Shown here one piece after another: positions 17,882 to 26,601 of a stretch of 64,000 bases of DNA. The notes under the pieces were generated by a model. That model was not told where the DNA came from. It ran no database searches and saw nothing but the letters and a program-made list of their open reading frames with translations. Origin of the DNA: an uncultured Flavobacteriales bacterium (GTDB taxonomy: Bacteria; Bacteroidota; Bacteroidia; Flavobacteriales_D; Parvicellaceae). Made by a program: the position numbers and the translations under genes. Location: assembly GCA_943788755.1 (NCBI GenBank), contig CALSRM010000002.1, positions 217,505-281,504 on the forward strand, given 5' to 3'. Position 1 is the stretch's first letter, and each line of letters starts with the position of its first letter.

Positions 17882-18955
17882 ATGAAATTATTTGATTCTT
17901 TTGATTTAGGCGGTTTGGAGTTGAGTTCTAGAGTTGTTATGGCTCCTTTAACAAGAAGAAGAGCAACAAACAATAATGTACCAGTAAATATAATGGCTGA
18001 ATATTATGGTCAACGAGCTAGTGCGGGTCTTATAATAGCTGAAGGAACATCTCCTTCACCCAACGGTGTTGGGTATTGTAATATGCCCGCATTGTGCAAC
18101 AAGGAACAAATGAATGCCTGGAGGCCGATTACAAAAACCGTTCACGATAATGGTGGCAAAATATTTTTGCAAGTCATGCATACAGGACGTGTAGGTCATG
18201 TGAATAATTTACCTGCTGGCGCTAATTTGTTTGGTCCTTCGGCAATTGCTCAGTTAGGAGAGGTTGCGACCTATCATTATGGTAAACAAAAATATTCCGT
18301 TCCAGTATCAATGAGTTTAGAAGATATTGATATAGCAGTTAAAGAATTCTCTATCTGTGCGCAGCTTGCCATAAAAGCTGGGTTTGATGGTGTTGAAATA
18401 CATGGTGCGCATGGGTATTTGCCGAACCAATTTATGAATGAATCCAGTAATATAAGAGAGGATCTATATGGTGGTAGTCGATCAAACAGATTACGTTTTC
18501 TATATAGAATAATTGATGCTTGTATAAATGCAATAGGAGAGAAAAAGGTTGGATTAAGAGTTTCACCCTTTAGTTACGCAGATGTTACGGAAAACCCAAT
18601 TGAATTGAGACAGTTGTATTTAGATTTGGTTTCACATTTAAATTCTAAAAACCTAGCTTACTTGCATTTGAGTCATATGGGAGATCCTTATACTGAAAAA
18701 TTTACATTATGGAAAGAGATTAGAGAGCTGTATAATGGCGTTTTAATGTTATGTGGAGGTTTTACAATGGAAAAGGCGGAGGAAGCAATTCAAAAAAGAG
18801 AAGCAGATCTAATTTCATTTGGACGGGATTTCATCGCAAACCCTGATTTAGTGGATCGATTTAAAAATAATTGGAAGCTAATGGAGAGGGATAAGGAATT
18901 TTGGTATACCAATAGTTCGAGAGGATATACGGACTATGATAAATACCAGCAATAA
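17882..18955 (+). CDS. Old yellow enzyme-type alkene reductase
   Basis: 357 residues, cytoplasmic FMN TIM barrel. N-terminal SRVVMAPLTRRRA, then IAEGTSPSPNGVGY, FLQVMHTGRVGH, FDGVEIHGAHGYLPNQF, VGLRVSPFS and ISFGRDFIANPDL are the conserved blocks of the NADH:flavin oxidoreductase/OYE family. In HGAHG two histidines stand where classical yeast OYE has His-Asn. It reduces activated C=C bonds with NAD(P)H; the natural substrate is unknown. It lies 64 bp after the symporter and could share its transcript. Confidence 0.88.
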   Translation: MKLFDSFDLGGLELSSRVVMAPLTRRRATNNNVPVNIMAEYYGQRASAGLIIAEGTSPSPNGVGYCNMPALCNKEQMNAWRPITKTVHDNGGKIFLQVMHTGRVGHVNNLPAGANLFGPSAIAQLGEVATYHYGKQKYSVPVSMSLEDIDIAVKEFSICAQLAIKAGFDGVEIHGAHGYLPNQFMNESSNIREDLYGGSRSNRLRFLYRIIDACINAIGEKKVGLRVSPFSYADVTENPIELRQLYLDLVSHLNSKNLAYLHLSHMGDPYTEKFTLWKEIRELYNGVLMLCGGFTMEKAEEAIQKREADLISFGRDFIANPDLVDRFKNNWKLMERDKEFWYTNSSRGYTDYDKYQQ

Positions 18956-19001
18956 AGAAAAATTAATCTGTTAAATATTTTGTGTGTAATAGGGGAGTAA
19001 G

Positions 19002-19172
19002 TGTCATGGAATATACCTTTGTATTCAATGCAATAAATAGCTCTATAAATTATTTACGCATAGAGAGTTATCGCTAGAATAGTATGGCGCTGAAAGAATA
19101 AAAACCTCGAAAAGAATGAAGGCGATAATTAAATTTAATTCGAAACAGAAAAAGCTTAAGAAGCCCTTTTAA
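19002..19172 (+). pseudogene. Remnant of HNH gene (duplicate of 10794-11093)
   Basis: Aligns with the 3' part of the intact HNH gene (KLFTHREL, ADRIKTSERMKA, FNAKQKKLKKP) but has in-frame TAG codons replacing CAG and TAT, and no N-terminal part. Its TAA at 19170-19172 abuts the stop of the convergent MoxR-like gene, just as in the copy at 11.1 kb. Confidence 0.85.
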
Positions 19173-19173
19173 A

Positions 19174-20634
19174 TCAATTACTTCCGTATAAAAATTGATT
19201 TATACCAACCGAATCAAACTTTAAAGAGGTGTTATTTTCTGCCTTGTCCAATTTGTTTTTGATGGTTAATGCCCATAATACCAGTTCCATACAAAATGCT
19301 TGATCCTCTTTTTCTAATTGAGGAGCATGTTCTTCAATAACCGTCAATAAAGGTTTGATGCTATTAAGGTTTTTGTGGAATTCAGTATCTGTAGCGGTAT
19401 AGTTTAATTCAATATAGTTGCTGTCAAACCATTCGATGATATCTGTATAAGTCGTTTTTACGCCTTCTTTTTCCAATTTAGGAATACTGGGGAATATTTT
19501 TTCAAATTGTGTAATCACAGCCTTGTCGATGAGCAGCTGTGCCACATGATCGGCCCCTTCCTGTTCGCCTTCATACACCAATTCAATCTTTCCTGTAATA
19601 GAAGGAATAATAGAGGCAAAATCAACTAAGCGCAAAGCTGTATTAGTAGATTCCGTTTCAATCAAACGTAATTTAGCTGCTGCTACAAGGTTTTCCATTG
19701 CGCTAATAGTCATTCGAGCACTAACACCACTTTTTGCATCTACATACTCACTATTTCTTGCTTCAAATGCAATTTCTTCTAATAGGTTTTTTGCTATATC
19801 AGATACATGTATTGTTGCTTTGTCTTCATCAGAAATTTTAGCTTCTTGTTCAGTAATCTCACGCGCAAGTTCAATTGATTTTGGATAGTGCGTAAAAATC
19901 TGAGATCCAATCCTGTCTTTTAGCGGTGTCACAATACTTCCTCTATTTGTGTAATCTTCCGGGTTTGCAGTAAAAACAAACTGTATGTCTAATGGCATTC
20001 TCAGTTGAAAACCACGTATTTGAATATCTCCCTCTTGCAAAATATTAAACAAAGAAACTTGAATTCTGGCTTGTAAATCCGGTAGCTCGTTTAATACGAA
20101 AATGGAACGATTAGCACGCGGTATCATACCATAATGCAATACTCGTTCATCAGAATAAGGAAGTTTTAATGTTGCTGCCTTTATGGGGTCAATATCTCCA
20201 ATTAAATCAGAAACATTTACGTCTGGAGTTGCTAATTTCTCAAAGAAACGCTCATTTCGATGTACCCATGCAATAGGAGTTACGTCCCCCAATTCCGCAA
20301 TTAAATCTCTTGCAAATTTAGAAATAGGTTGAAATGGACTATCATTAATTTCAGAACCTTTTACAATGGGCATGTATTCATCCAGCAAGTCAACCATGCT
20401 TCGTGCTATTTTTGTTTTTGCCTGACCGCGAAGTCCTAAAAGATTGATATGGTGACCCGCAAGAATGGCTTTCTTTAATTGAGGTACAACAGTATCTTCA
20501 TACCCCCATAATCCTTGAAAAACACTTTGTTTTGATTGTATGCGTGCAATTAAGTTAGCTTGTAATTCTTCGGTTATTGTCTTCTCCTTGTATCCCGAGT
20601 CTTTTAGTTCTTTAAATGTGATTTCTTCTTGCAT
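19174..20634 (-). CDS. MoxR-like / magnesium-chelatase-I-like AAA+ ATPase
   Basis: 486 residues from ATG at 20634; a GTG two codons earlier (20640) is the alternative start. Walker A is the variant GLRGQAKTK (about 66-74). Other AAA+ blocks are IFVLNELPDL (in place of the usual DE.NR motif), LFNILQEGDIQIRG, and FVFTANPEDYTNRGSIVTPLKDRIGSQIFTHYP. MoxR-type ATPases remodel or load partner proteins, usually acting with a VWA protein. The VWA gene lies directly upstream on the same strand and its stop is separated from this ATG by only 6 bp, so they form one operon. A C-terminal portion is duplicated at 11104-11396. Confidence 0.85.
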   Translation of the reverse strand: MQEEITFKELKDSGYKEKTITEELQANLIARIQSKQSVFQGLWGYEDTVVPQLKKAILAGHHINLLGLRGQAKTKIARSMVDLLDEYMPIVKGSEINDSPFQPISKFARDLIAELGDVTPIAWVHRNERFFEKLATPDVNVSDLIGDIDPIKAATLKLPYSDERVLHYGMIPRANRSIFVLNELPDLQARIQVSLFNILQEGDIQIRGFQLRMPLDIQFVFTANPEDYTNRGSIVTPLKDRIGSQIFTHYPKSIELAREITEQEAKISDEDKATIHVSDIAKNLLEEIAFEARNSEYVDAKSGVSARMTISAMENLVAAAKLRLIETESTNTALRLVDFASIIPSITGKIELVYEGEQEGADHVAQLLIDKAVITQFEKIFPSIPKLEKEGVKTTYTDIIEWFDSNYIELNYTATDTEFHKNLNSIKPLLTVIEEHAPQLEKEDQAFCMELVLWALTIKNKLDKAENNTSLKFDSVGINQFLYGSN

Positions 20635-20640
20635 CTTCAC

Positions 20641-21783
20641 TTATATTTTTTTAATTCTATTTTTCTCGTAATCTTCAAAAATCATTTGCCCCAGTCCAGA
20701 AAGTCCGGTTAAAAAGGCTTTTCCTTGGTTTTGCGCAGTAAATATTTCTACAAATTTCCGCAAATAGGGGTCTTGAGCAATCATAAAGGTTGTAATTGGA
20801 ATTTTTAGTTTTCTAGCTTGCGCTGCCTTGTTTAGGCATTTTGAAACAATCATTTCATCTAAGCCATTGCTGTTTTTATAAAACTCTCCTGATGGCAGTT
20901 GAATGCAGCTTGGCTTACCATCGGTTATCATAAAAATTTGTTTGTTTGTGTTGCGCTTTCTTCTCAATATATCCATTGCTAACTCTAGACCTGCAACTGT
21001 ATTAGTATGGTAAGGACCTACTTTTAAATAGGGGAGGTCTTTGATTTTAATTGGCCATGCTTCATTTCCGAAAACAATTATATCGATGGAGTCTTTTGGA
21101 TATTTACGTTTAATTAACTCAACTAAAGCCATTGCCACCTTCTTTGCAGGTGTAATACGATCTTCACCATACAATATCATTGAATGGCTGATGTCAATCA
21201 TTAAAACCGTGCTCATTTGCGCCTTGTGCTTCGTTTGCTCAACTACCAAATCATTCTCAGTCAATCTTAAATCAGCTATTCCATTGTTAATTTGGGCATT
21301 TTTTAAACTTTGCGTCATATCAACTGTAGCGAGGTCATCTCCAAATTGAAAAGCACGATTTTCTCCATCTCTTTCGTCTCCTACGCCGATTTTTGTTGTG
21401 GCATGATTACCAAGGCCACTCTTTTTTAACTTTCCGAAAATTTGATCCAATGCATACTCTCGAAGAGCAGATTCCAATTTAGCGGTTAATACATTTTTAC
21501 CTTTTCCTTTACCTTTGTTACCTTGTTCAAAATCAATTTCTTCCTTTATATACCCGCGCTTCTTGAGGTCCTCTTCAAAATCTTCCAACGTATATTCATC
21601 ACTGAATATTTTATATTCAGCGTCCAGAGAATTTAGCCAATCAAAAGATTCGTCAATATCTCCAGATGTATGCGTGAGTAATTCTTTAAAAATATCGAAT
21701 ACACGGTCAAAGTGATCTATTTCCTCAGCAACATGCTTGCTGATTATAAAACCTTTTCGCAAATCAAAACCTCTATTTTTCAT
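20641..21783 (-). CDS. VWA-domain partner of MoxR-like ATPase
   Basis: 380 residues from the ATG at 21783 (upstream GTG/TTG codons are in frame but start less naturally). The C-terminal half is a von Willebrand factor A domain with a MIDAS motif DISHS (DxSxS), PAKKVAMALVELI after it, and ITDGKPSC. The N-terminal half is helical and charged. No signal peptide or membrane segment is present, so it acts in the cytoplasm. In MoxR-VWA pairs the VWA protein is the metal-dependent adaptor that presents the substrate (family knowledge); the substrate here is unknown. Confidence 0.85.
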   Translation of the reverse strand: MKNRGFDLRKGFIISKHVAEEIDHFDRVFDIFKELLTHTSGDIDESFDWLNSLDAEYKIFSDEYTLEDFEEDLKKRGYIKEEIDFEQGNKGKGKGKNVLTAKLESALREYALDQIFGKLKKSGLGNHATTKIGVGDERDGENRAFQFGDDLATVDMTQSLKNAQINNGIADLRLTENDLVVEQTKHKAQMSTVLMIDISHSMILYGEDRITPAKKVAMALVELIKRKYPKDSIDIIVFGNEAWPIKIKDLPYLKVGPYHTNTVAGLELAMDILRRKRNTNKQIFMITDGKPSCIQLPSGEFYKNSNGLDEMIVSKCLNKAAQARKLKIPITTFMIAQDPYLRKFVEIFTAQNQGKAFLTGLSGLGQMIFEDYEKNRIKKI

Positions 21784-21950
21784 TATATACACCAAAATTG
21801 ATGTACTAAGGTACGAAGGTTTTTGTCTGATTATGCCCGAATATTTTTATTTATTTAAGCTCTGAAGGATAAATCGCTTTAACTTTTTGTCAATCAGGGA
21901 TTCCAAAAATAAATTAATGCTCCGCTTATTGAATAAGCGATTCAGTTTGT

Positions 21951-24900
21951 TTAATTTTTTATTTTGGGAGCCCCTATTTTTAGAAGTTTTTCCTCAAGTG
22001 GAGCCATTGATTTTTCGATATCCTTCAGTTTTGTCATTATTCTATCATAGAGCGTATTGGCATTTTCCAATGATTGCAATTGACCTGCAGTGGGCCCGTA
22101 AGTAGAAGAATTGCTATTTGCTTTCCACATATAATCTCCCATTGTTGGATACTCATCTTTCTCTCCAACTTCAGATCGGATTTTGCTACCACGAATTTGC
22201 TGTGTTAATTCCAAAAGTTGATTTCGAATACTGAGTAGCTCAGTATGAAGAATTGCATCATTTGAAATTGCTTTGTCATAGGCTTTCAGCATAACGCTAA
22301 TGGTATTTTTAGCATCTTTAATATCTATATTTAAATCACTTATTTTTACCCTTAAAGAAGAGACTGCTTTCCAATGCACTATCACTTTTTCAGGTGAACT
22401 ACCGGTTAGTGAACCTTTGTTAAATTGCTTTACATCGAAAGATACTTTTCCTCCTATAGCAAGATAATTACCCTCAATTTGCTTGAAAAGTTGAGCTGAA
22501 TAATTTCCCGGTCCAACTTTGTATCCCATTCGTTTGCTATTTATATTATCAGCAGATATTGTATACGGCGAATCAGTCAATAAATCCCAACTAATGCGAT
22601 TAAATCCTTTTTTGTTTTGCGCCTTAACTTTTCGAAGTATTTTATCTTCATTGTCATAGATAAATAACCAAATGTTTGGTGTTATTTCTTTATCTTCATT
22701 CTCTAGTATCGACCATTCAGGAACACCAACGTTTCCTCCTGCTTTTTCTGTTTCTGTTTCTTTTTCTTTTCGTTTTGCTTCTTTTGATTTGTAGTTATCC
22801 TGCAGGTAATAAGTAAATTCAACTCCATAGGGTGGGTTTTCAGCCACAAAGTAATTATCTCCTTGAGCAGCTTTTGTTCCTCCTCCTAAAGTTCTTCTTT
22901 GCATATACCATTTGGCTGTTCTTGGTGTAAATAATTGCGCTTCATTTTCTTTCTTAGCTGGATCAAATTCTCGAAGAGATGAATAGTCGTCAAGTATATA
23001 AATTCCTCTTCCGAAGGTAGCCGCTACTAGATCATTTTCCCTTTTTTGAATTGCTAAGTCTCTCACAGAAATATTTGGTAAGCCTCCCTTTAGTTTTTGC
23101 CAGTTATTGCCTCCGTCAATTGAAAAGTAGATGCCAAATTCTGTTCCTAAAAACAGCAGATTACTTTTTTGATGGTCTTGTACAATTCTCCAAAGCAGCG
23201 TTTTTTCCGGCAGAGTGCTTGACATATTCTCCCAGGTAAATCCTTTATCCATACTTTTAAATAAGTAAGGGTTGTAATCACCGTATTTGTGATTGTCTAA
23301 TACAACATATACTATATTTTCATCATAGAGGTCAGCCTTTATATCATTAACAAAGGCTGTTGTCGGTAGTTCTTTAATATTCGAAAAATCTACTTTTCTC
23401 CAATTGACACCTCCATCTTCGGTTACCTGAATAATTCCATCATCCGTTCCTGCGTATATTAAACCATTTTTTTGTGGGGATTCGGACAAAGAGGTAATCG
23501 TACTATAATTGGACATTGCATATATGTCCCAAGCATTATCCCATTTTTGTTTTTTATCGTAAAATGGAGTTTGTATCCGTTCTATATTTTTCGTTAAATC
23601 TCCCGAAATTGCTTGCCAAGAATCTCCTCTGTCTTCAGATCTCCAAACTCTTTGTGAAGCATGGTAAATTCGTTTCGGATTATGCGGACTAACCAGTATA
23701 GGGGCATCCCAATTGAAGCGTTCAATCTTTTCTCCTAATGCCGGTTGCGGCTGTATAGAGGTGTTTTCTCCGGTAAGTCGGTCATGACGATTAAGGTTTC
23801 CTTGCTGCCATTGTGCATAGACTATGTTAGGATTTCCCGGTTCAGTAGCTGGTTGATGCCCATCTCCTCCCAATACCACAAACCAATCTGCATTGCGAAT
23901 TCCATGTATATTATCGGTTCTAGATGGAGCTCCTTGTGTATTGTTATCTTGGGTGCCACCAAACACATTATAGAATGGCTCAGCATCATCCACAGCAATC
24001 TTATAGAACTGCGTAATGGGTAAGTTAGCCATGAATTTCCAATTTTGGGTTTTATCAAAGCTTTCGTATAAGCCACCGTCACAACCCACTAGAATGTAAT
24101 TAGGATCACTTTTCTTAAAAGCTACAGCATGATTATCTACATGTTTTTCGCTTTCATTCATGCGTTGAAAGTGCTTTCCTCCATCATAGGAAACCTGCAT
24201 ATAATTGTCTGCAAAATAGATCTCGTCAAAATTGTGCGGTGATGCATACAATTCTTGATAGTAGTGCGGTCCAGTTCCTCCAGCAATAGCATCACTCATT
24301 TTTGTCCATGAATTACCTTGATTTGTACTTTTATAAACACCTCCTGTTCTCCGGTCTAGCTCGATTGCCGCATAAATTACATCCGGTTTTTGCGGAGATA
24401 GAGCCAATCCAATTTTACCCATATTACTTGACGGTAGACCATTTGTAAGTTTTTTCCATGATTCTCCTCCGTCATTAGATTTGTAAACTGCTGTTCCTGG
24501 TCCTCCTCCTAAGTATCCAGCAACTGTTCTTTGACGCTGCCAAGTAGCAGCATAGAGTAAATCTGGGTTTCTTGGATCAATTAGCATGTCGGTAGCGCCA
24601 ACCCAACTATCGTCTCCTAAGGTTAACTTCCAGGTTTTACCTCCATCTACCGATTTATATACACCTCGTTCGCCACCTTTACTCCATAGTGGACCTTGAG
24701 AAGCTACCCAAATAACATTAGAATTAGAAGGATGAATAATTATTTTTGACAAATGTTCAGATTTCTTGAGACCCATGTTTTTCCATGATTTACCTCCATC
24801 TTCACTTTTGTATACTCCATCACCATAGCTGATGTGCCTTCCTCCAACATTTTCTCCTGTTCCTACCCAAACTATTTCTGGGTTTTGGGGGTCTAGTGAG

Positions 24901-25208
24901 ATACATCCGATTGAATAACTTTTTTGTCCGTCAAACAATGGTTCCCATGTAGTTCCGGCATTTTGTGTTTTCCATACACCACCGGAACCAGCTGATATAT
25001 ACCAAATATTTTCATTGTTTGGATGAATTACAATATCTGAAATTCGTCCCGACATTAAAGCAGGGCCAATATTTCTGAATTTTAAACCGCCGTATATGTC
25101 TTTGGAATCGGCTTTGGCATTTTTATCATCTTTTTTATTGTTTTGAGCCCAGCTATTGGAAGCAAAACTTAAACAAATAAAAATAAAAATTGAAATTCTG
25201 TTAATCAT
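21951..25208 (-). CDS. Exported BNR/sortilin-like beta-propeller protein
   Basis: 1085 residues, signal peptide ending SNSWAQ. Repeated blades read VYKSEDGGKSWKN, VYKSVDGGKTWK, VYKSNDGGESWK, FSIDGGNNWQK and others, the Asp-box/BNR signature of VPS10/sortilin-like propellers found in many Bacteroidota exoproteins and often annotated as glycosyl hydrolases without proof. About residues 800-1085 form a separate domain with charged helices at the end. No T9SS tail is seen, so the protein is probably periplasmic. A CAAATATA at 25240-25247 reads TATATTTG on this strand and gives a promoter about 32 bp upstream. Confidence 0.82.
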   Translation of the reverse strand: MINRISIFIFICLSFASNSWAQNNKKDDKNAKADSKDIYGGLKFRNIGPALMSGRISDIVIHPNNENIWYISAGSGGVWKTQNAGTTWEPLFDGQKSYSIGCISLDPQNPEIVWVGTGENVGGRHISYGDGVYKSEDGGKSWKNMGLKKSEHLSKIIIHPSNSNVIWVASQGPLWSKGGERGVYKSVDGGKTWKLTLGDDSWVGATDMLIDPRNPDLLYAATWQRQRTVAGYLGGGPGTAVYKSNDGGESWKKLTNGLPSSNMGKIGLALSPQKPDVIYAAIELDRRTGGVYKSTNQGNSWTKMSDAIAGGTGPHYYQELYASPHNFDEIYFADNYMQVSYDGGKHFQRMNESEKHVDNHAVAFKKSDPNYILVGCDGGLYESFDKTQNWKFMANLPITQFYKIAVDDAEPFYNVFGGTQDNNTQGAPSRTDNIHGIRNADWFVVLGGDGHQPATEPGNPNIVYAQWQQGNLNRHDRLTGENTSIQPQPALGEKIERFNWDAPILVSPHNPKRIYHASQRVWRSEDRGDSWQAISGDLTKNIERIQTPFYDKKQKWDNAWDIYAMSNYSTITSLSESPQKNGLIYAGTDDGIIQVTEDGGVNWRKVDFSNIKELPTTAFVNDIKADLYDENIVYVVLDNHKYGDYNPYLFKSMDKGFTWENMSSTLPEKTLLWRIVQDHQKSNLLFLGTEFGIYFSIDGGNNWQKLKGGLPNISVRDLAIQKRENDLVAATFGRGIYILDDYSSLREFDPAKKENEAQLFTPRTAKWYMQRRTLGGGTKAAQGDNYFVAENPPYGVEFTYYLQDNYKSKEAKRKEKETETEKAGGNVGVPEWSILENEDKEITPNIWLFIYDNEDKILRKVKAQNKKGFNRISWDLLTDSPYTISADNINSKRMGYKVGPGNYSAQLFKQIEGNYLAIGGKVSFDVKQFNKGSLTGSSPEKVIVHWKAVSSLRVKISDLNIDIKDAKNTISVMLKAYDKAISNDAILHTELLSIRNQLLELTQQIRGSKIRSEVGEKDEYPTMGDYMWKANSNSSTYGPTAGQLQSLENANTLYDRIMTKLKDIEKSMAPLEEKLLKIGAPKIKN

Positions 25209-25239
25209 ATTTATAGGTTTTGTAGTTATGTATTTTATT

Positions 25240-25247
25240 CAAATATA
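25240..25247 (-). promoter_or_regulatory. TAnnTTTG promoter candidate for the BNR gene
   Basis: Reads TATATTTG on the minus strand, about 32 bp before the ATG at 25208. No matching TTG -33 element was found at the usual distance. Confidence 0.5.
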
Positions 25248-25261
25248 ATTGCTTTTTTTAT

Positions 25262-26431
25262 TTATGATTGAATCAAATTGGTTTGTTTTTTTATTGTTTC
25301 TAAAGCTTGGTGTAGTAAATCAATATCATCTTGATTATTGTAGCCTTGAGCGGAAAAACGAAGATAAAATTCATTGCCGAGCTGCATAATAGGGACTTCG
25401 ATGTTAAACTCTTTGTATAGAATAGTTTTCAGTTTTTCTGACTCACTTGTTTTAACAGAGCTACTGCATATTTGTCCTAAATAATCAGCACTTACCGGAC
25501 ATATAGGTTTGCCATTAAGAATTGAGGATGTTTTTTCATAATTAGTCAGAACCAATTCTTTGCAGTTCCTAGAAACAGAATCCCAATCATTATCTTTTAA
25601 AAATTGCACTGCAGTTGGAATAGTTAAAAAAGCTGAATAATCTCTTGTTCCTTGCAGTTCATGATGATCTGAGAAATTCGAGTTTACATTATATCCCCAA
25701 GATATGATTAGCGGGTCGAAACGGTTTTTAAATTCTTCATTTATATAAAGAAAGGAGCAGCCTTTTGGTGTCAACATCCATTTGTGGCAAGCTCCTGTAT
25801 ATATGTCTGCTTTTAATTCGGATAAATCAAGGTCTATATGCCCAGGAACATGAGCACCATCGATAATAGTAATCAAGTCAAGTTCTTTTGCTCGCTCGCA
25901 AATCTCTTTTACCGGCAAGATCAATGCCGTTGAGCTAGTTATTTGACTGATGAAAATAGCTCTTGTTTTGGAACTAACGTTTTCAAAAAATTGATCAATT
26001 ATTTTTTCTTTACTAATGATAGGTAATGTGATTTCACTTGTAACAAATTTTGCTTTTGCTTTTTTACAATAATAATCCCAAGTTTTTATAAGTGCACCAT
26101 ACTCCAAATTGGATGATAGTATTTCGTCACCTTCTTTGAGGTCAAAACCTTTTGCTATAATATTGATTGCATAAGAAGGGTTTGTAGTAAAAACGATGTT
26201 TTGTGCCTCACAATTTATGTAGGTAGCAAGTGCTTCTCTCGATTTTTCAAGATGCTGCATTCCTTCATTCACATAGAAGTTAACGGGTTCTTGTTCTAGT
26301 TTTAATTGCCAAAATTGGTAATCATCTAAAATAGGTTTGGGACAAGCACCAAAAGAACCATGATTAAGATGCGTAATATGTTTGGATAGTATAAACTGTT
26401 CTTTTAGGTTGTCAATTTGTTTTTTTTTCAT
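25262..26431 (-). CDS. Class-V aminotransferase-like PLP enzyme
   Basis: 389 residues, cytoplasmic. THLNHGSFGACPKPI at the N-terminus, FTTNPSYAINIIAKG, DGAHVPGHIDLDL and GACHKWMLTPKG (PLP lysine in HKW) match the class-V aminotransferase family, close to isopenicillin-N-epimerase-like proteins. Members act as cysteine desulfurases, epimerases or lyases; the substrate here is not predictable. It is divergent from the DUF5916-like gene, and its promoter region holds a perfect inverted repeat (26534-26552). Confidence 0.85.
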   Translation of the reverse strand: MKKKQIDNLKEQFILSKHITHLNHGSFGACPKPILDDYQFWQLKLEQEPVNFYVNEGMQHLEKSREALATYINCEAQNIVFTTNPSYAINIIAKGFDLKEGDEILSSNLEYGALIKTWDYYCKKAKAKFVTSEITLPIISKEKIIDQFFENVSSKTRAIFISQITSSTALILPVKEICERAKELDLITIIDGAHVPGHIDLDLSELKADIYTGACHKWMLTPKGCSFLYINEEFKNRFDPLIISWGYNVNSNFSDHHELQGTRDYSAFLTIPTAVQFLKDNDWDSVSRNCKELVLTNYEKTSSILNGKPICPVSADYLGQICSSSVKTSESEKLKTILYKEFNIEVPIMQLGNEFYLRFSAQGYNNQDDIDLLHQALETIKKQTNLIQS

Positions 26432-26533
26432 TTTCTATACTTAAGGCATACAATATAAGGTTATTACATTAATCTTGGTTTTTTATACTTGTGTTTATGG
26501 CGGCACTTTTTATTGTTTTTTGATAACCGCTCA

Positions 26534-26552
26534 TAACATTTCTATAATGTTA
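26534..26552. promoter_or_regulatory. Inverted repeat in divergent intergenic region
   Basis: TAACATT (26534-26540), five-base spacer, AATGTTA (26546-26552). It lies between two divergent genes and could be a dimeric regulator site; it could also be chance in AT-rich DNA. Confidence 0.3.
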
Positions 26553-26601
26553 GCTAAAGAATCGCAATCTGTTCTATTACATTTGAAAAAATTTTCTCAT
26601 T

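Noticed and set aside
21922-21939. Hairpin CGCTTATT/AATAAGCG after the BNR gene
   Set aside because: No T run follows it on the minus strand; not enough to call a terminator.
23745-24082. Open frames on both strands inside the BNR gene
   Set aside because: Shadows of the real coding frame; they show no protein family features.
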